DNA of 64,000 bases from Rhodococcus sp. SMB37 (lineage in GTDB: Bacteria > Actinomycetota > Actinomycetes > Mycobacteriales > Mycobacteriaceae). The translations under genes and the position numbers were made by a program. Below the pieces are notes generated by a model. The model searched no databases. It saw only the letters and a program-made list of their open reading frames with translations, and had not been told where the DNA came from. Below are positions 23,826 through 32,867 of this stretch, piece after piece. The stretch covers positions 1-64,000 of the forward strand of contig NZ_SLVY01000003.1 of NCBI RefSeq assembly GCF_004345605.1, read 5' to 3'. Within the stretch, counting starts at the first letter, position 1. Every line of letters begins with the position of its first letter.

Positions 23826-25474
23826 ATCCGCTCCGGTGCGCTGACGCCGAGGAGGCCGAGTCCGTTGGCAAGAACCTGACGCGCGGCGGCGCACAGTGCC
23901 AGACGCGCAGTGTGCAGCTCGCCGGGCTCTTCGTCGCCTTGCGGCAGAATGCGACACGCGTCGTAGAACCGGTGATAGGTACCGGCGAGTTCTTCGAGGT
24001 AGCGCGCCACGCGGTGCGGCTCGCGCAGTTCCGCGGCCTTCGCGACGACCCGCGGGTATTCGCCGATGGTGCGGATCAGGTCGCCTTCGCGATCGTGGGT
24101 GAGCAACGCGAGGTCGGCGCCCACCCCGCTGAGTCCGAGGTCGGCGGCGTTCCGCGCGATCGACGCCAGCCGCGCATGCGCGTACTGCACGTAGTAGACG
24201 GGGTTCTCGCTCGAGGCGGAAGCCCACAGTGCGAGATCGATGTCGATGCTCTGGTCCACGGACGAGCGCACGAGCGAGTAGCGGGCTGCGTCGACACCGA
24301 TGGCCTCGACGAGATCGTCGAGTGTGATGACCGTGCCGGCGCGCTTGCTCATCTTCACGGCCTGACCGTCGCGCACGAGATTGACCATCTGGCCGATCAT
24401 GACCTCGACGGTGTCGGGATCGTCACCGAAGGCGGCGGCAGCGGCCTTCAGCCGCGCGATGTAGCCGTGGTGGTCGGCGCCGAGCATGTAGATGCACAGG
24501 TCGAAGCCGCGTGAGCGCTTGTTCTGGAAGTAGGCGATGTCGCCGGCGATGTAGGCGGCGTTGCCGTCCGACTTGATGACGACGCGATCCTTGTCGTCGC
24601 CGTAGTCGGTGCTCTTGAGCCACCACGCGCCGTCTTCGAAGTACAGGTTGCCGGAGGCCTTGAGCGTCTCGACCGACTTGTCGACGGCGCCGGACTCGAA
24701 CAGCGAGTTCTCGTGGAAATACACGTCGAAGTCGACGCCGAAGTCGTGCAGAGTGCGTTTGATGTGCTCGAACATCAGCTCCACACCGATCGACCGGAAC
24801 GCTTCGTTCCGCTCGTCCTCGGGCAGGTCGAGCGCGCCGGGGCGCTGGTCCTGGACCGATTTCGCGATGTCGACGATGTACGCGCCGGCGTAGCCGTCCT
24901 CGGGGGCGGGCTGCCCGAGCGCGGAGGCGATGAGCGACCGGGTGAAGCGATCGATCTGCGCGCCGTGATCGTTGAAGTAGTACTCGCGGGTGACCTCGCC
25001 GCCCTGCGCGGTGAGGATACGGCCGAGCGCATCGCCGACCGCCGCCCACCGGGTGCCACCGAGGTGAATGGGACCGGTCGGGTTCGCGGAGACGAATTCG
25101 AGGTTGATCTTCCGGCCCGCGAGTGTGTCGGCGTTGCCGTAGGCGTCGCGTTCGTCGAGCACCTCGGCGACGATCGCGCCCTGTGCGTCGGCGGCGAGCC
25201 TGATGTTGAGGAAACCGGGGCCGGCGACGTCGGCGGAGTCGATGCCGTCGGCGGCGGTGAGCGCTTCGGCGAGCCAGGTCGCGAGATCGCGAGGATTCAC
25301 GCCGACCTTCTTGGCAACCTGCATCGCGACATTGGTTGCGTAGTCGCCGTGCTCGGGGTTGCGGGGGCGCTCGACGGTGAGGGTTGCGGGCAGTACTGAC
25401 GCGTCGAGGTCACGGTCGGCGAGCACTCTCGCAGCGGTTCCGTGGAGCAATTCGGCAAGATCGGCAGGAGTCAC
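23822..25474 (-). CDS. argS: Arginyl-tRNA synthetase
   Basis: Class I synthetase charging tRNA-Arg. 550 aa with the N-terminal Add-1 domain, the HIGH-like signature [17 protein letters not shown], the KMSK-type loop ([16 protein letters not shown]), and a C-terminal anticodon-binding DALR domain ([15 protein letters not shown]). GTG start. It leads the argS-lysA-hom-thrC-thrB operon. A tRNA-Arg gene lies 1.8 kb away. Confidence 0.97.
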   Translation of the reverse strand: MTPADLAELLHGTAARVLADRDLDASVLPATLTVERPRNPEHGDYATNVAMQVAKKVGVNPRDLATWLAEALTAADGIDSADVAGPGFLNIRLAADAQGAIVAEVLDERDAYGNADTLAGRKINLEFVSANPTGPIHLGGTRWAAVGDALGRILTAQGGEVTREYYFNDHGAQIDRFTRSLIASALGQPAPEDGYAGAYIVDIAKSVQDQRPGALDLPEDERNEAFRSIGVELMFEHIKRTLHDFGVDFDVYFHENSLFESGAVDKSVETLKASGNLYFEDGAWWLKSTDYGDDKDRVVIKSDGNAAYIAGDIAYFQNKRSRGFDLCIYMLGADHHGYIARLKAAAAAFGDDPDTVEVMIGQMVNLVRDGQAVKMSKRAGTVITLDDLVEAIGVDAARYSLVRSSVDQSIDIDLALWASASSENPVYYVQYAHARLASIARNAADLGLSGVGADLALLTHDREGDLIRTIGEYPRVVAKAAELREPHRVARYLEELAGTYHRFYDACRILPQGDEEPGELHTARLALCAAARQVLANGLGLLGVSAPERM

Positions 25475-25607
25475 AGGTGTTCATCCTATTGGCTGGGGAG
25501 TGGCGGCATGGACGCTCCCCCGCTCCCGACGCCCGTAGAGTTGACGATGTGTGCGTACCCGATGGTGCGCACGTTCGCCTGTCCACCCGTAGAAAGAGCA
25601 CCCAGCG

Positions 25608-26447
25608 ATGCCCAGCGGTCCGAGCAACGGCAGTTCCGGTAAGAAGAACACCGGCGCCAAATCGTCGAAGGCCATCCAGGCCGCCAAGAAGAACAGCGGC
25701 GGGGCCAAGGGCCTCCCGAAGCAGCGTCAGATTCCGTGGGTGACGATCGGTGGCATCGTCGTCGTCGTCGCGCTGGTCGCGGTGATCGCGGTCAGCATCA
25801 TTCCGCGGTACCAGAACCAGCAGGAACTGTCGGCGTGGGCACCGACGGAAGAGAATCAGGATCCGTCGACCGCTATCGACGGTGTTGTGACGGTCGAGTA
25901 CCCGGCAGGCCAGCACGTCGCCCCGACACAGCGGGTCGCCTACGACCAGAGTCCGCCCTTCGGCGGGCCGCACGACGCGATCTGGGCCACGTGCACAGGA
26001 ACCGTGTACGACCAGGCCGTGCGGACCGAGAACATGGTCCATTCACTCGAGCACGGCGCAGTCTGGATCGCCTACAACCCCGATCTGCTCGACGACGCAG
26101 CGATCGAGACGCTCGAGGCGAAGGTCGACGGACGCACCTACATGTCGATGTCTCCGTATCCCGGGCTCGACGCGCCGATCTCGTTGCAGTCGTGGGGCCA
26201 TCAGCTCAAGCTCGACAGTGCCGATGACGAGCGCATCGACCACTTCATCGAAGCATTGCGCCTGAACAGGTACACCTACCCAGAGGTCGGTGCCAGCTGC
26301 TCGACGCTGCCGGCGTCGTTCGATCCTGCGAATCCGCCTCCGTTCGATGCGTCCGCGCCCGGCCCCGACGCAGTGCCGATGGACGGCGGCACCGTCGATG
26401 GCACCGAGCAGGTTCCCGCCGACATACAGGTCCCGGCCGGGAGCTGA
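25608..26447 (+). CDS. DUF3105 membrane-anchored protein
   Basis: 279 aa. Lys/Ser/Gly-rich cytoplasmic N-terminus (about residues 1-42), one membrane segment (about 43-66, VTIGGIVVVVALVAVIAVSI), then an outside domain with the DUF3105 pattern: PPFGGPHDAIWATC, ENMVHSLEHGAVWIAY, SLQSWGHQLKL. The His residues in HSLEHG and GHQ suggest metal or ligand binding, but function is unknown. The C-terminal tail is Pro/Gly-rich. The next gene starts 2 bp after its stop, so the two form an operon. Confidence 0.88.
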   Translation: MPSGPSNGSSGKKNTGAKSSKAIQAAKKNSGGAKGLPKQRQIPWVTIGGIVVVVALVAVIAVSIIPRYQNQQELSAWAPTEENQDPSTAIDGVVTVEYPAGQHVAPTQRVAYDQSPPFGGPHDAIWATCTGTVYDQAVRTENMVHSLEHGAVWIAYNPDLLDDAAIETLEAKVDGRTYMSMSPYPGLDAPISLQSWGHQLKLDSADDERIDHFIEALRLNRYTYPEVGASCSTLPASFDPANPPPFDASAPGPDAVPMDGGTVDGTEQVPADIQVPAGS

Positions 26448-26449
26448 CG

Positions 26450-27187
26450 ATGAGCACCTCGGATGATCTGTCGCGTGACTCCGCCGATCGCACACCCGGC
26501 ACCGGAAACCGCAGGACGGTGCTGGTGCTGGCCGCCGTCATCGCCCTCGCAGTCGGCTTCCTGCTCGGATTCCTGGCACGGATCCCCCTCGAGGACTCGA
26601 GACCGGCGGATCCGACGGCGGGTTCCGTCGATGTCGGGTTCTGCCAGGACATGACGGTGCATCACAACCAGGCGATCGAGATGTCGGCGATCGCGGTGAC
26701 GAGCTCGCAGGACCAGTACGTGCGCAACCTCGCCTACGACATCCTCACGACACAGCAGAATCAGGTCGGGCAGATGGAGGGCTGGCTCACGATGTGGGGG
26801 CAGCCTCCGCTGCCGTCGGGGCCGTACATGGCCTGGATGAGCGACGACAGTGGTCATTCGCACGGGGCCACATCCGACGATCACGGCCACGAATCCGATG
26901 GGATGGCAAGTGCCGACGGAATGGCCACGATGCCGGGGATGGCGTCCTCCGAGGATCTCGCGAACCTCCGTGCCGCAACCGGAGTCGAGCAGGATGTGTT
27001 GTTCCTGCAGTTGATGCTGCGCCACCACGAGGGTGGACTGCCGATGATGGAATACGGTGCCCAGTACGCGAGCGAATCGGTCGTGCGGGGTCTTGCTCAG
27101 AAGATGGTCGACACACAGACCAGCGAGTCGCAACTGATGACGTCGATGCTCGCCGAGCGCGGCGCCGAGCCGCTCCCGATGAACTGA
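26450..27187 (+). CDS. DUF305 protein with His/Met-rich loop
   Basis: 245 aa: N-terminal membrane anchor (about residues 22-44), then a DUF305 four-helix domain with two matching metal-like motifs, MTVHHNQAIEMS (68-79) and MLRHHEGGLPMM. Between the two halves (about 126-165) is a loop rich in His, Met and Asp (DSGHSHG, DDHGHESDGM, TMPGM). DUF305 proteins are ferritin-like and several are linked to copper. Copper or other metal handling outside the membrane is my inference. Co-transcribed with the DUF3105 gene. Confidence 0.88.
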   Translation: MSTSDDLSRDSADRTPGTGNRRTVLVLAAVIALAVGFLLGFLARIPLEDSRPADPTAGSVDVGFCQDMTVHHNQAIEMSAIAVTSSQDQYVRNLAYDILTTQQNQVGQMEGWLTMWGQPPLPSGPYMAWMSDDSGHSHGATSDDHGHESDGMASADGMATMPGMASSEDLANLRAATGVEQDVLFLQLMLRHHEGGLPMMEYGAQYASESVVRGLAQKMVDTQTSESQLMTSMLAERGAEPLPMN

Positions 27188-27307
27188 CCGATGGTCCGAG
27201 TAACCCGATCCCGGCCTGCAAACCGGCTCTGACCAGCCGATGTGGCGTAGCGCCGACAATGCGCTAGGCTGACTCCCGCACCGCTGGTCACCCGGCGGGC
27301 CCGGATT

Positions 27308-27383
27308 GCCCTCGTAGCTCAGGGGATAGAGCGCTTGCCTCCGGAGCAAGAAGTCGCAGGTTCGAATCCTGCCGAGGGCACCA
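27308..27383 (+). tRNA. tRNA-Arg (anticodon CCG)
   Basis: Full cloverleaf: acceptor GCCCTCG/CGAGGGC, D-arm GCTC...GAGC, anticodon stem CTTGC/GCAAG with loop CTCCGGA (anticodon CCG), variable AAGTC, T-arm GCAGG-TTCGAAT-CCTGC, discriminator A, and genome-encoded CCA. It reads CGG arginine codons, which are common in this GC-rich genome. A 17-bp hairpin follows directly. Confidence 0.98.
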
Positions 27384-27420
27384 ATTCACCCCCGCTTCGT
27401 TCACGAAGCGGGGGTGAATT
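27383..27420 (+). terminator. Terminator after tRNA-Arg
   Basis: A perfect 17-bp inverted repeat (27383-27399 with 27404-27420) with a 4-nt loop, starting at the last base of the CCA. It is symmetrical and lies 17 bp before the end of the convergent MBL gene, so it may act for both strands. No clear T-run. Confidence 0.7.
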
Positions 27421-27436
27421 CGTCTTCGGTGGGTCG

Positions 27437-28426
27437 TCAGATGCGCACGAAACGAGCCGGGTGACTCCCGGGAACCAGCCGGGCACGCCCGCGCTCGATG
27501 AGGTGACGCAGATGCGCGGACCCCTCCGACATCGCCATCTGCTTGCCGCGCGGCGGCGTCTCGTCCCACGACCGGTACCACTTCATGCGGGACGTCGCCT
27601 CCCACAGCGTGAGTCCTTCGTCGCCGAGTGAGGTGTACAGGTCGTCGAGTCGCTCTTCGTGGTGTTGGATGAGCGCTGCTGTCCTGCCCGCGAGGTCGTC
27701 GATGGGTTGCCGGTGTGCCGGAAGAGTGCGCCTGGCGGGGAGCTTCCCGACCGCGTCGAGTGAGGCGAGGAACTCGCCGAGCGCATCGCGTTCGGCGACG
27801 GGGAAATCGAATTCACCGACATGCGGCGTGGTCTTGGCCAGCACGTGGTCGCCGCTGAACAGAATTTCGTGTTCCTCGATGTAGAAGCACGCGTGGCCGG
27901 GGGTGTGGCCCGGGGTGAACACGGTGCGGAGCGCGCGTCCCGTGAGCGGGATGACCTCGCCGTCAGTGAGTTTCCGATCGGGTGCAGCCTCCGGTTTACC
28001 TTCGCCTTTCCCGGAGTCGGCGAGGTACTCCTCGATCTGTTCGGGCGGTGCCCCCGCGATACGCCACTGTTCGACGGCGCGGTCGGTCCAGTCCAGGTCG
28101 GACATCATGTGGCCGAGTTGCTCGAAGTCGGATTCGTGCATGCCCACCCAGCATCCGGAGGCTTCCCGGAGTCGAGCGGTCAGGCCTACATGGTCGGGGT
28201 GGAAGTGGGTGACGACGACGCCTTCGACGTCGGTCACCGCCAGCCCTGCGGTCGCGAGACCCCGCTGCAGCGCCTTCCAGGATGTGTCGTTGTTCCAGCC
28301 GGCGTCGATCAGGACCACGCCGCGCGGGGACTCGACCGCATAGACCTGAGTGTCGCCGACCGGGAGGTCCGCGACGGGAACGGAGATCGCGTGTATTCCG
28401 TCGCCGATATCGAGTGAAGCTGTCAT
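27437..28426 (-). CDS. MBL-fold metallo-hydrolase
   Basis: 329 aa. The metallo-beta-lactamase fold is shown by the metal-binding VVVTHFHPDHVGL (HxHxDH), the later ligands in FTPGHTPGHACFY and LFSGDHVLA, and a C-terminal helical region (GRTAALIQHHEERLDDLY) typical of the long, glyoxalase-II-like or LACTB2-like members. Substrate unknown. It lies 69 bp downstream of the CysQ fusion on the same strand and may be co-transcribed with it. Confidence 0.88.
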   Translation of the reverse strand: MTASLDIGDGIHAISVPVADLPVGDTQVYAVESPRGVVLIDAGWNNDTSWKALQRGLATAGLAVTDVEGVVVTHFHPDHVGLTARLREASGCWVGMHESDFEQLGHMMSDLDWTDRAVEQWRIAGAPPEQIEEYLADSGKGEGKPEAAPDRKLTDGEVIPLTGRALRTVFTPGHTPGHACFYIEEHEILFSGDHVLAKTTPHVGEFDFPVAERDALGEFLASLDAVGKLPARRTLPAHRQPIDDLAGRTAALIQHHEERLDDLYTSLGDEGLTLWEATSRMKWYRSWDETPPRGKQMAMSEGSAHLRHLIERGRARLVPGSHPARFVRI

Positions 28427-28495
28427 GGCACCCGCCTGATTCTGATCTGTATCGCTTTGCTCACTATTCGTCTCATTCGAAAGTAGCTCAAAGGT

Positions 28496-29620
28496 TCAAC
28501 TGATTGGCGGACTGGGCTCGATGATCGCGACGATCGACCGGATGTCGCCCGCCGGAATATCGAAGTGTTCCGTGACCGACACGGTGGTCACCTCGTTCGG
28601 GCCGGACGTGATGTCCAGCAAGAATCGCGCGACGACGTCGTGGTGCCACTCGTGGAACGTCAGGTCCCTCACGCGACGGATCTGCCGGTACTCCGCACCG
28701 CTTTCGAGGCGGTCGCGGATTTCTGTGCCGCTGTTGCCGGTGCGCTGACCGTTCTCGACCCGCCACGCATCTTCGGCGAGCCTCACATGTGACGCATCGT
28801 GGCTGATCAGCGACTGGATGTAGGCGCGTGCCATCGCCACCCGCGCGCTGTCGGTGGGGATATCCGCGTGTTCGGATACGGCCGCCATGAGCGTCGGAGC
28901 CCAGTCCGGACGGCAGATCACCAGATCCGGCAGGTACGGATGGGGTCGGTTGTATTCGAGTGGACTGCCGTCGATCCGTGCGCAGAACATCCCCGCTGCC
29001 TGCGCGACCGCGACAGGTGCGGCCGAATCCCATTCCCACTGGCCCCCGGCATGGACGTACGCGTCGGCCTCGCCGCGCACCACGGCCATCGCCTTCGCTC
29101 CTGCGGAACCCATCGGCACGAGATCGGCGCCGACAGTGCGCGCGACGTCGCGGATGAACGCGGGCGGCCTGCTACCGCTGACCACGATGCTGGGCCGAAA
29201 CCGGCCGAGGGGTTCGTGTGCGGCCGCGGCGATGTGGTCGCTCGTCGAATACACGGCGCCGAGTGCGGGCTGGGCGACGGCGCCGTCGGTGAGACCTCGT
29301 CCGGCCTGCCACAACGCGACGTGGACCGCCCAATCGACGTGGCCGGGCCAACCGTATTCCTTCGAGCCGTCGAGGGGATCGATGATCCACACCCGCTCGG
29401 CGTGGACACGACCCGGATCGTCGGCGGCTTCTTCCGAGAGCACCGCGTCGCCGGGTCGTTCGGCCGCGAGCCGCCCGAGGATGAATGCGTTCGCCGCATG
29501 GTCCCCGCGGCGACCGAGGTCGCGCCCGTACAGTTCGTCCTGCTCGGTCGCGCGGATGGTCAGCAACAGCTCTCCTGCGCCGGCGGCGATCTCGGTGGCC
29601 AGGGCTGCGTCGTCGGTCAT
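28496..29620 (-). CDS. cysQ: CysQ-type 3'(2'),5'-bisphosphate nucleotidase fused to an NTF2/SnoaL-like domain
   Basis: 374 aa. Residues 1-250 are an inositol-monophosphatase-fold phosphatase with metal motifs SEE (62-64), DPLDGS (81-86) and WEWDSAAP (196-202). They closely follow M. tuberculosis CysQ (about 267 aa), which dephosphorylates PAP to AMP. Residues 258-374 form an additional alpha+beta domain (ARAYIQSLISHD, VRLAEDAWRVENG, FHEWHHDVVARFLLD) resembling NTF2/SnoaL-like proteins. I use the ATG at 29620; the frame stays open much further, antisense to the next gene. It is divergent from a sulfotransferase operon, whose reaction produces PAP. Confidence 0.87.
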   Translation of the reverse strand: MTDDAALATEIAAGAGELLLTIRATEQDELYGRDLGRRGDHAANAFILGRLAAERPGDAVLSEEAADDPGRVHAERVWIIDPLDGSKEYGWPGHVDWAVHVALWQAGRGLTDGAVAQPALGAVYSTSDHIAAAAHEPLGRFRPSIVVSGSRPPAFIRDVARTVGADLVPMGSAGAKAMAVVRGEADAYVHAGGQWEWDSAAPVAVAQAAGMFCARIDGSPLEYNRPHPYLPDLVICRPDWAPTLMAAVSEHADIPTDSARVAMARAYIQSLISHDASHVRLAEDAWRVENGQRTGNSGTEIRDRLESGAEYRQIRRVRDLTFHEWHHDVVARFLLDITSGPNEVTTVSVTEHFDIPAGDIRSIVAIIEPSPPIS

Positions 29621-29666
29621 GCACTCAACAAAACCACGGTTCCGGTTCCGCGGGACGATCGACCGT

Positions 29667-29696
29667 TGACCATCGACTAGAACACGTTCTATTGTC
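29667..29696 (+). promoter_or_regulatory. Promoter of the DUF1214-SDR-sulfotransferase operon
   Basis: TTGACC (29667-29672), an 18-bp spacer and TATTGT (29691-29696) form a sigma-70-like promoter, giving a leader of about 50 nt before the GTG at 29753. The palindrome at 29679-29692 lies within the spacer and overlaps the -10 element, the expected place for a repressor. Confidence 0.55.
29679..29692. promoter_or_regulatory. KstR-like operator palindrome
   Basis: TAGAACACGTTCTA is a 14-bp inverted repeat that fits the published KstR consensus TNNAACNNGTTNNA at every defined position. KstR is the TetR-family repressor of steroid catabolism in mycobacteria and rhodococci. The site lies between divergent cysQ and the DUF1214 gene. 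Another TetR-family protein with the same half-site is possible. Confidence 0.6.
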
Positions 29697-29752
29697 GGCT
29701 TCGGAAGATGCCCCACCGTAGCAGTACACATTCGGACCTCCAGGAGAACCGT

Positions 29753-30919
29753 GTGCTCACCGATCCACTGACAGCGGCCATCGCCGAAGCCGAGAAGCTC
29801 GTGGCCACAGCACCGCACATCCGCACCGAACAGGACTTGACCGAAGGGTACGAGTACCTCGCCGGAGGAATCTCCGCGTGCGTGCACGCTGCGTTCGCGC
29901 ACAGCAGCACTCACCCGACCTTCATCACGGGCACCGGCCCCTACGCGAAGATGGGTCTCGACAATCCCGACACCCTGTACTGGGGCGCCGCAGTGCGAGA
30001 CCATGCCGAGTACCTCGTCACCGGCCGTCGCGGCACCACCTGCGACCTGAGCTTCCAGGTGATGGCCGGCAATTATACCGACGCGAACGTGCCGGGCAAC
30101 GTGACCGCGTTCGATGATCGCGCACTCACCATCGCCGACGACGGCACCTTCGAGGTCCGATTCGGGCCCGGCCCCGCGGATCCCGCCCGCAACTACTTCC
30201 ACCTCTCCCCCGGTTCGTCGCAGCTCGTCGTCCGCGAGGTCTACAGCGACTGGATCCAGCGCCGCGGGTCGCTCCGCATCGACCGGCTCGACACACTGGG
30301 CACACCCGCGCCCGCACCGACCCGCGACGACGTCACACGACGATACGAGCGCGCAGCCCGGGCTCTGGTGTCGCGTGTGAAGACGTGGCTGCAGTTCCCG
30401 CAGTGGTTCTACCTCGATTTGCCGGTCAACACCCTCACCGAACCGCGCCGTACCCCCGGCGGGCTCGACACCCAGTATTCGTCGGTCGGACATTTCGAGC
30501 TCTCCGACGACGACGCGATGGTGATCACGCTGCCCGCATCGGACGCCCCCTACCTGGGATTTCAGCTCGGCAGCCTGTGGTACGTCTCCCTCGATTACAC
30601 CGGGCATCAGACCTCGCTCAACAACTCCCAGGCGCAGGTCGATCCCGATGGGAATGTCCGGATCGTCGTCTCGAACCGCAACCCGGGGGTGACCAACTGG
30701 GTCGAGACCGTCGGTCACGACCGCGGCATCCTGCAGTTCCGCTGGCAGCGTCTCGACCGTCACCCAGAACCCAGGGAGGGGCCGGTCGCCGAGGTCGTCG
30801 CGTTCGACAGCATCCCCGAACTCCTGCCGTTCCACGAGTCGAACCGCATCACGCCGGACGAGTGGTCGTTGCGCATCGCCGCACGTCAGAGCGGTGTGGC
30901 GGATCGGATGCTCGCGTGA
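29753..30919 (+). CDS. DUF1214 domain protein
   Basis: 388 aa from the GTG at 29753, which has AGGAG six bases upstream; an ATG at 29708 lies upstream in the same frame but close to the predicted promoter start. The C-terminal third has the DUF1214 pattern (FQLGSLWYVSLDY, then GVTNWVETVGHDRGILQFRWQRL). No signal peptide or membrane segment is seen. Function unknown; such genes often sit in lipid or steroid gene clusters of actinobacteria. Its stop overlaps the SDR start by 2 bp. Confidence 0.82.
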   Translation: MLTDPLTAAIAEAEKLVATAPHIRTEQDLTEGYEYLAGGISACVHAAFAHSSTHPTFITGTGPYAKMGLDNPDTLYWGAAVRDHAEYLVTGRRGTTCDLSFQVMAGNYTDANVPGNVTAFDDRALTIADDGTFEVRFGPGPADPARNYFHLSPGSSQLVVREVYSDWIQRRGSLRIDRLDTLGTPAPAPTRDDVTRRYERAARALVSRVKTWLQFPQWFYLDLPVNTLTEPRRTPGGLDTQYSSVGHFELSDDDAMVITLPASDAPYLGFQLGSLWYVSLDYTGHQTSLNNSQAQVDPDGNVRIVVSNRNPGVTNWVETVGHDRGILQFRWQRLDRHPEPREGPVAEVVAFDSIPELLPFHESNRITPDEWSLRIAARQSGVADRMLA

Positions 30920-31707
30920 GCGCCGCGGCAGGTCTCCTGCGCGATCGGGTGGTCGTCATCTCGGGTGTCGGCCCCGGCCTCGGCCGCACCCTCGCAGTGC
31001 GGTGTGCCGAGCACGGCGCCGACGTCGTTCTGGCCGCCCGCACCCGGGAGCGGCTCGAACAGGTCGCGTCCGAGGTCACCGCACTCGGACGTCGTGCGGT
31101 TGCCGTGCCCACCGACATCACGGATGACGACTCGGCCGCGCACCTCGCCGAGGTCGCCGTACGCGAGTTCGGACGGGTCGACACCCTGGTGAACAACGCG
31201 TTCTCGATCCCCGCCATGAAACCGCTGGCGCGCACCGATTTTCAACACATTCGCGACAGCATCGAACTCACTGTGCTCGGTGCGCTACGACTGACCCGGC
31301 TGTTCACCGACACCCTCGGTGTATCGAAAGGCTCTGTGGTCAACATCAATTCGATGGTGTTGCGGCATTCTCAGGAGCGATACGGCAGTTACAAGCTGGC
31401 AAAATCCGCGCTGCTCGCGGCGTCACAGTCGCTCGCGACAGAACTCGGTCCGCACGGGATCCGCGTCAATTCAGTCGCTCCCGGCTACATCTGGGGTCCG
31501 ATCCTGCGCGGCTATTTCGAGCATCAGGCCGAGAAGTACGGCATGGCGGTCGACCAGATCTACGAGCACACCGCGGCGGCGAGCGATCTGAAGCGACTGC
31601 CCACTTCCGAGGATATCGCCGACGCGGCGATCTTCCTGGCCTCGCCGATGGCGTCGGCGATCACCGGTCAGTGCCTGGATGTCAACTGCGGCGAATACCA
31701 CCATTGA
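30916..31707 (+). CDS. Short-chain dehydrogenase/reductase
   Basis: 263-aa classical SDR. Cofactor motif SGVGPGLG (TGxxxGxG type), NNAF (in place of NNAG), the catalytic Ser in NINSMVLRHS, and the YxxxK pair in YGSYKLAKSAL. The C-terminal VNSVAPGYIWGP is standard. The GTG start overlaps the preceding stop (GTGA). Substrate unknown; its place between DUF1214 and a sulfotransferase suggests oxidation or reduction of a hydroxy/keto lipid or steroid. Confidence 0.9.
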   Translation: MSAAAGLLRDRVVVISGVGPGLGRTLAVRCAEHGADVVLAARTRERLEQVASEVTALGRRAVAVPTDITDDDSAAHLAEVAVREFGRVDTLVNNAFSIPAMKPLARTDFQHIRDSIELTVLGALRLTRLFTDTLGVSKGSVVNINSMVLRHSQERYGSYKLAKSALLAASQSLATELGPHGIRVNSVAPGYIWGPILRGYFEHQAEKYGMAVDQIYEHTAAASDLKRLPTSEDIADAAIFLASPMASAITGQCLDVNCGEYHH

Positions 31708-31718
31708 CGGGACGAATC

Positions 31719-32867
31719 ATGACCGAACGCACCACGATCGGCACCGCCGACTCGCTGCACGAGTCCGCCACGCGACTGACCGGTCTCACCGATTTCGGGG
31801 TCGACGACTACTGCGAGGCCCTCGGCGTCCTGCTCGACTCGTACGAGCGCGACGAGAAACTCACCCCGCTCGGCAGCAAGATGTCACGGGTATTCCTGCG
31901 CGGAGCACTCGTCGCGCGGCTGTTGTCGGAGGCAGCGTGGGCGCAGCACCCCGCGTACGCAGAGGTCGAGATCACGCGACCGATCTTCGTCACCGGCCTG
32001 CCGCGCACCGGCACCACCGCGCTGCATCGTCTCCTGACCGCCGACCCTGCCCATCAGGGTCTCGAGATGTGGCTGACCGAGATGCCGCAACCACGCCCGC
32101 CTCGCGAGACCTGGGCCGACAATCCGGTGTTCGCCGGGATCGAGTCGGCGTTCTCCGAGCATCACATCGAGCATCCGGAGTTCATGGGGGTGCACTATAT
32201 GTCGGCCGCGGAGGTCGAGGAATGCTGGCAACTGCTGCGTCAATCGTTCCGGTCGATCTCGTACGAATGCCTCGCTCATCTGCCCACCTACTCGCAGTGG
32301 CTCGCCGGCCAGGACTGGACCGGGGCGTATGCGCGTCATCGACGCAATCTCCAGCTGATCGGCCTGCCCGACGCAGGCAAGCGATGGGTGCTGAAGAACC
32401 CGAGCCACCTCTTCGCCCTCGACGAACTGCTCACGGTCTACCCGGATGCCCTCGTCGTGGTCACCCACCGCGACCCGCGCACTGTCATTCCGTCCGTCTG
32501 CAGCCTTGCCGCCCAGGCGACCGAGGGGTGGTCGGAGACGTTCGTCGGCGACACCATCGGCCGTAGCCAACTCGATCTGTGGTCACGGGGATACGCAACC
32601 TTCACCGAGGCCCGGTCGCGACACGACCGCGCACAGTTCGTCGACGTCGACTACCGGGACTTCGTCGCCGATCCGCTGGGGGCGATCGGAAGCATCTACG
32701 ACCGGCTCGGCACCGACCTCAGCGCCGATGCGGAGCGTGCGATGACGGCGATGCACGCCGAGAGCCGCAGCGGAGCACGCAAGCCCGCACACCGGTACAC
32801 CCTCGAGGAATTCGGGTTGTGCGCCGAGGACGTCGACGAACATTTCCCCGACTACGCATACCGTTGA
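31719..32867 (+). CDS. Sulfotransferase family protein
   Basis: 382 aa. The PAPS-binding 5'-phosphosulfate loop is in FVTGLPRTGTTALHRLL. The 3'-phosphate-binding segment follows around LKNPSHLFALDELL and VVVTHRDPRTVIPSVCSL. These define the Sulfotransfer_3-like family, large in mycobacteria and rhodococci. The expected reaction is sulfonation of a hydroxyl, releasing PAP; the PAP phosphatase CysQ is encoded next to this operon. Start ATG 31719, 11 bp after the SDR stop. The 3' end overlaps the convergent phosphatase gene by 16 bp. Confidence 0.88.
   Translation: MTERTTIGTADSLHESATRLTGLTDFGVDDYCEALGVLLDSYERDEKLTPLGSKMSRVFLRGALVARLLSEAAWAQHPAYAEVEITRPIFVTGLPRTGTTALHRLLTADPAHQGLEMWLTEMPQPRPPRETWADNPVFAGIESAFSEHHIEHPEFMGVHYMSAAEVEECWQLLRQSFRSISYECLAHLPTYSQWLAGQDWTGAYARHRRNLQLIGLPDAGKRWVLKNPSHLFALDELLTVYPDALVVVTHRDPRTVIPSVCSLAAQATEGWSETFVGDTIGRSQLDLWSRGYATFTEARSRHDRAQFVDVDYRDFVADPLGAIGSIYDRLGTDLSADAERAMTAMHAESRSGARKPAHRYTLEEFGLCAEDVDEHFPDYAYR

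Noticed and set aside
27308-27420. Integration site of a mobile element at the tRNA-Arg gene
   Set aside because: No integrase gene, no repeat of the tRNA 3' end and no change in gene style were seen nearby; the following repeat is a simple hairpin.
29621-30835. Minus-strand upstream extension of the CysQ frame to 779 aa
   Set aside because: The extra 405 residues are antisense to the DUF1214 gene and cross the shared promoter region. CysQ homology begins at the ATG at 29620.
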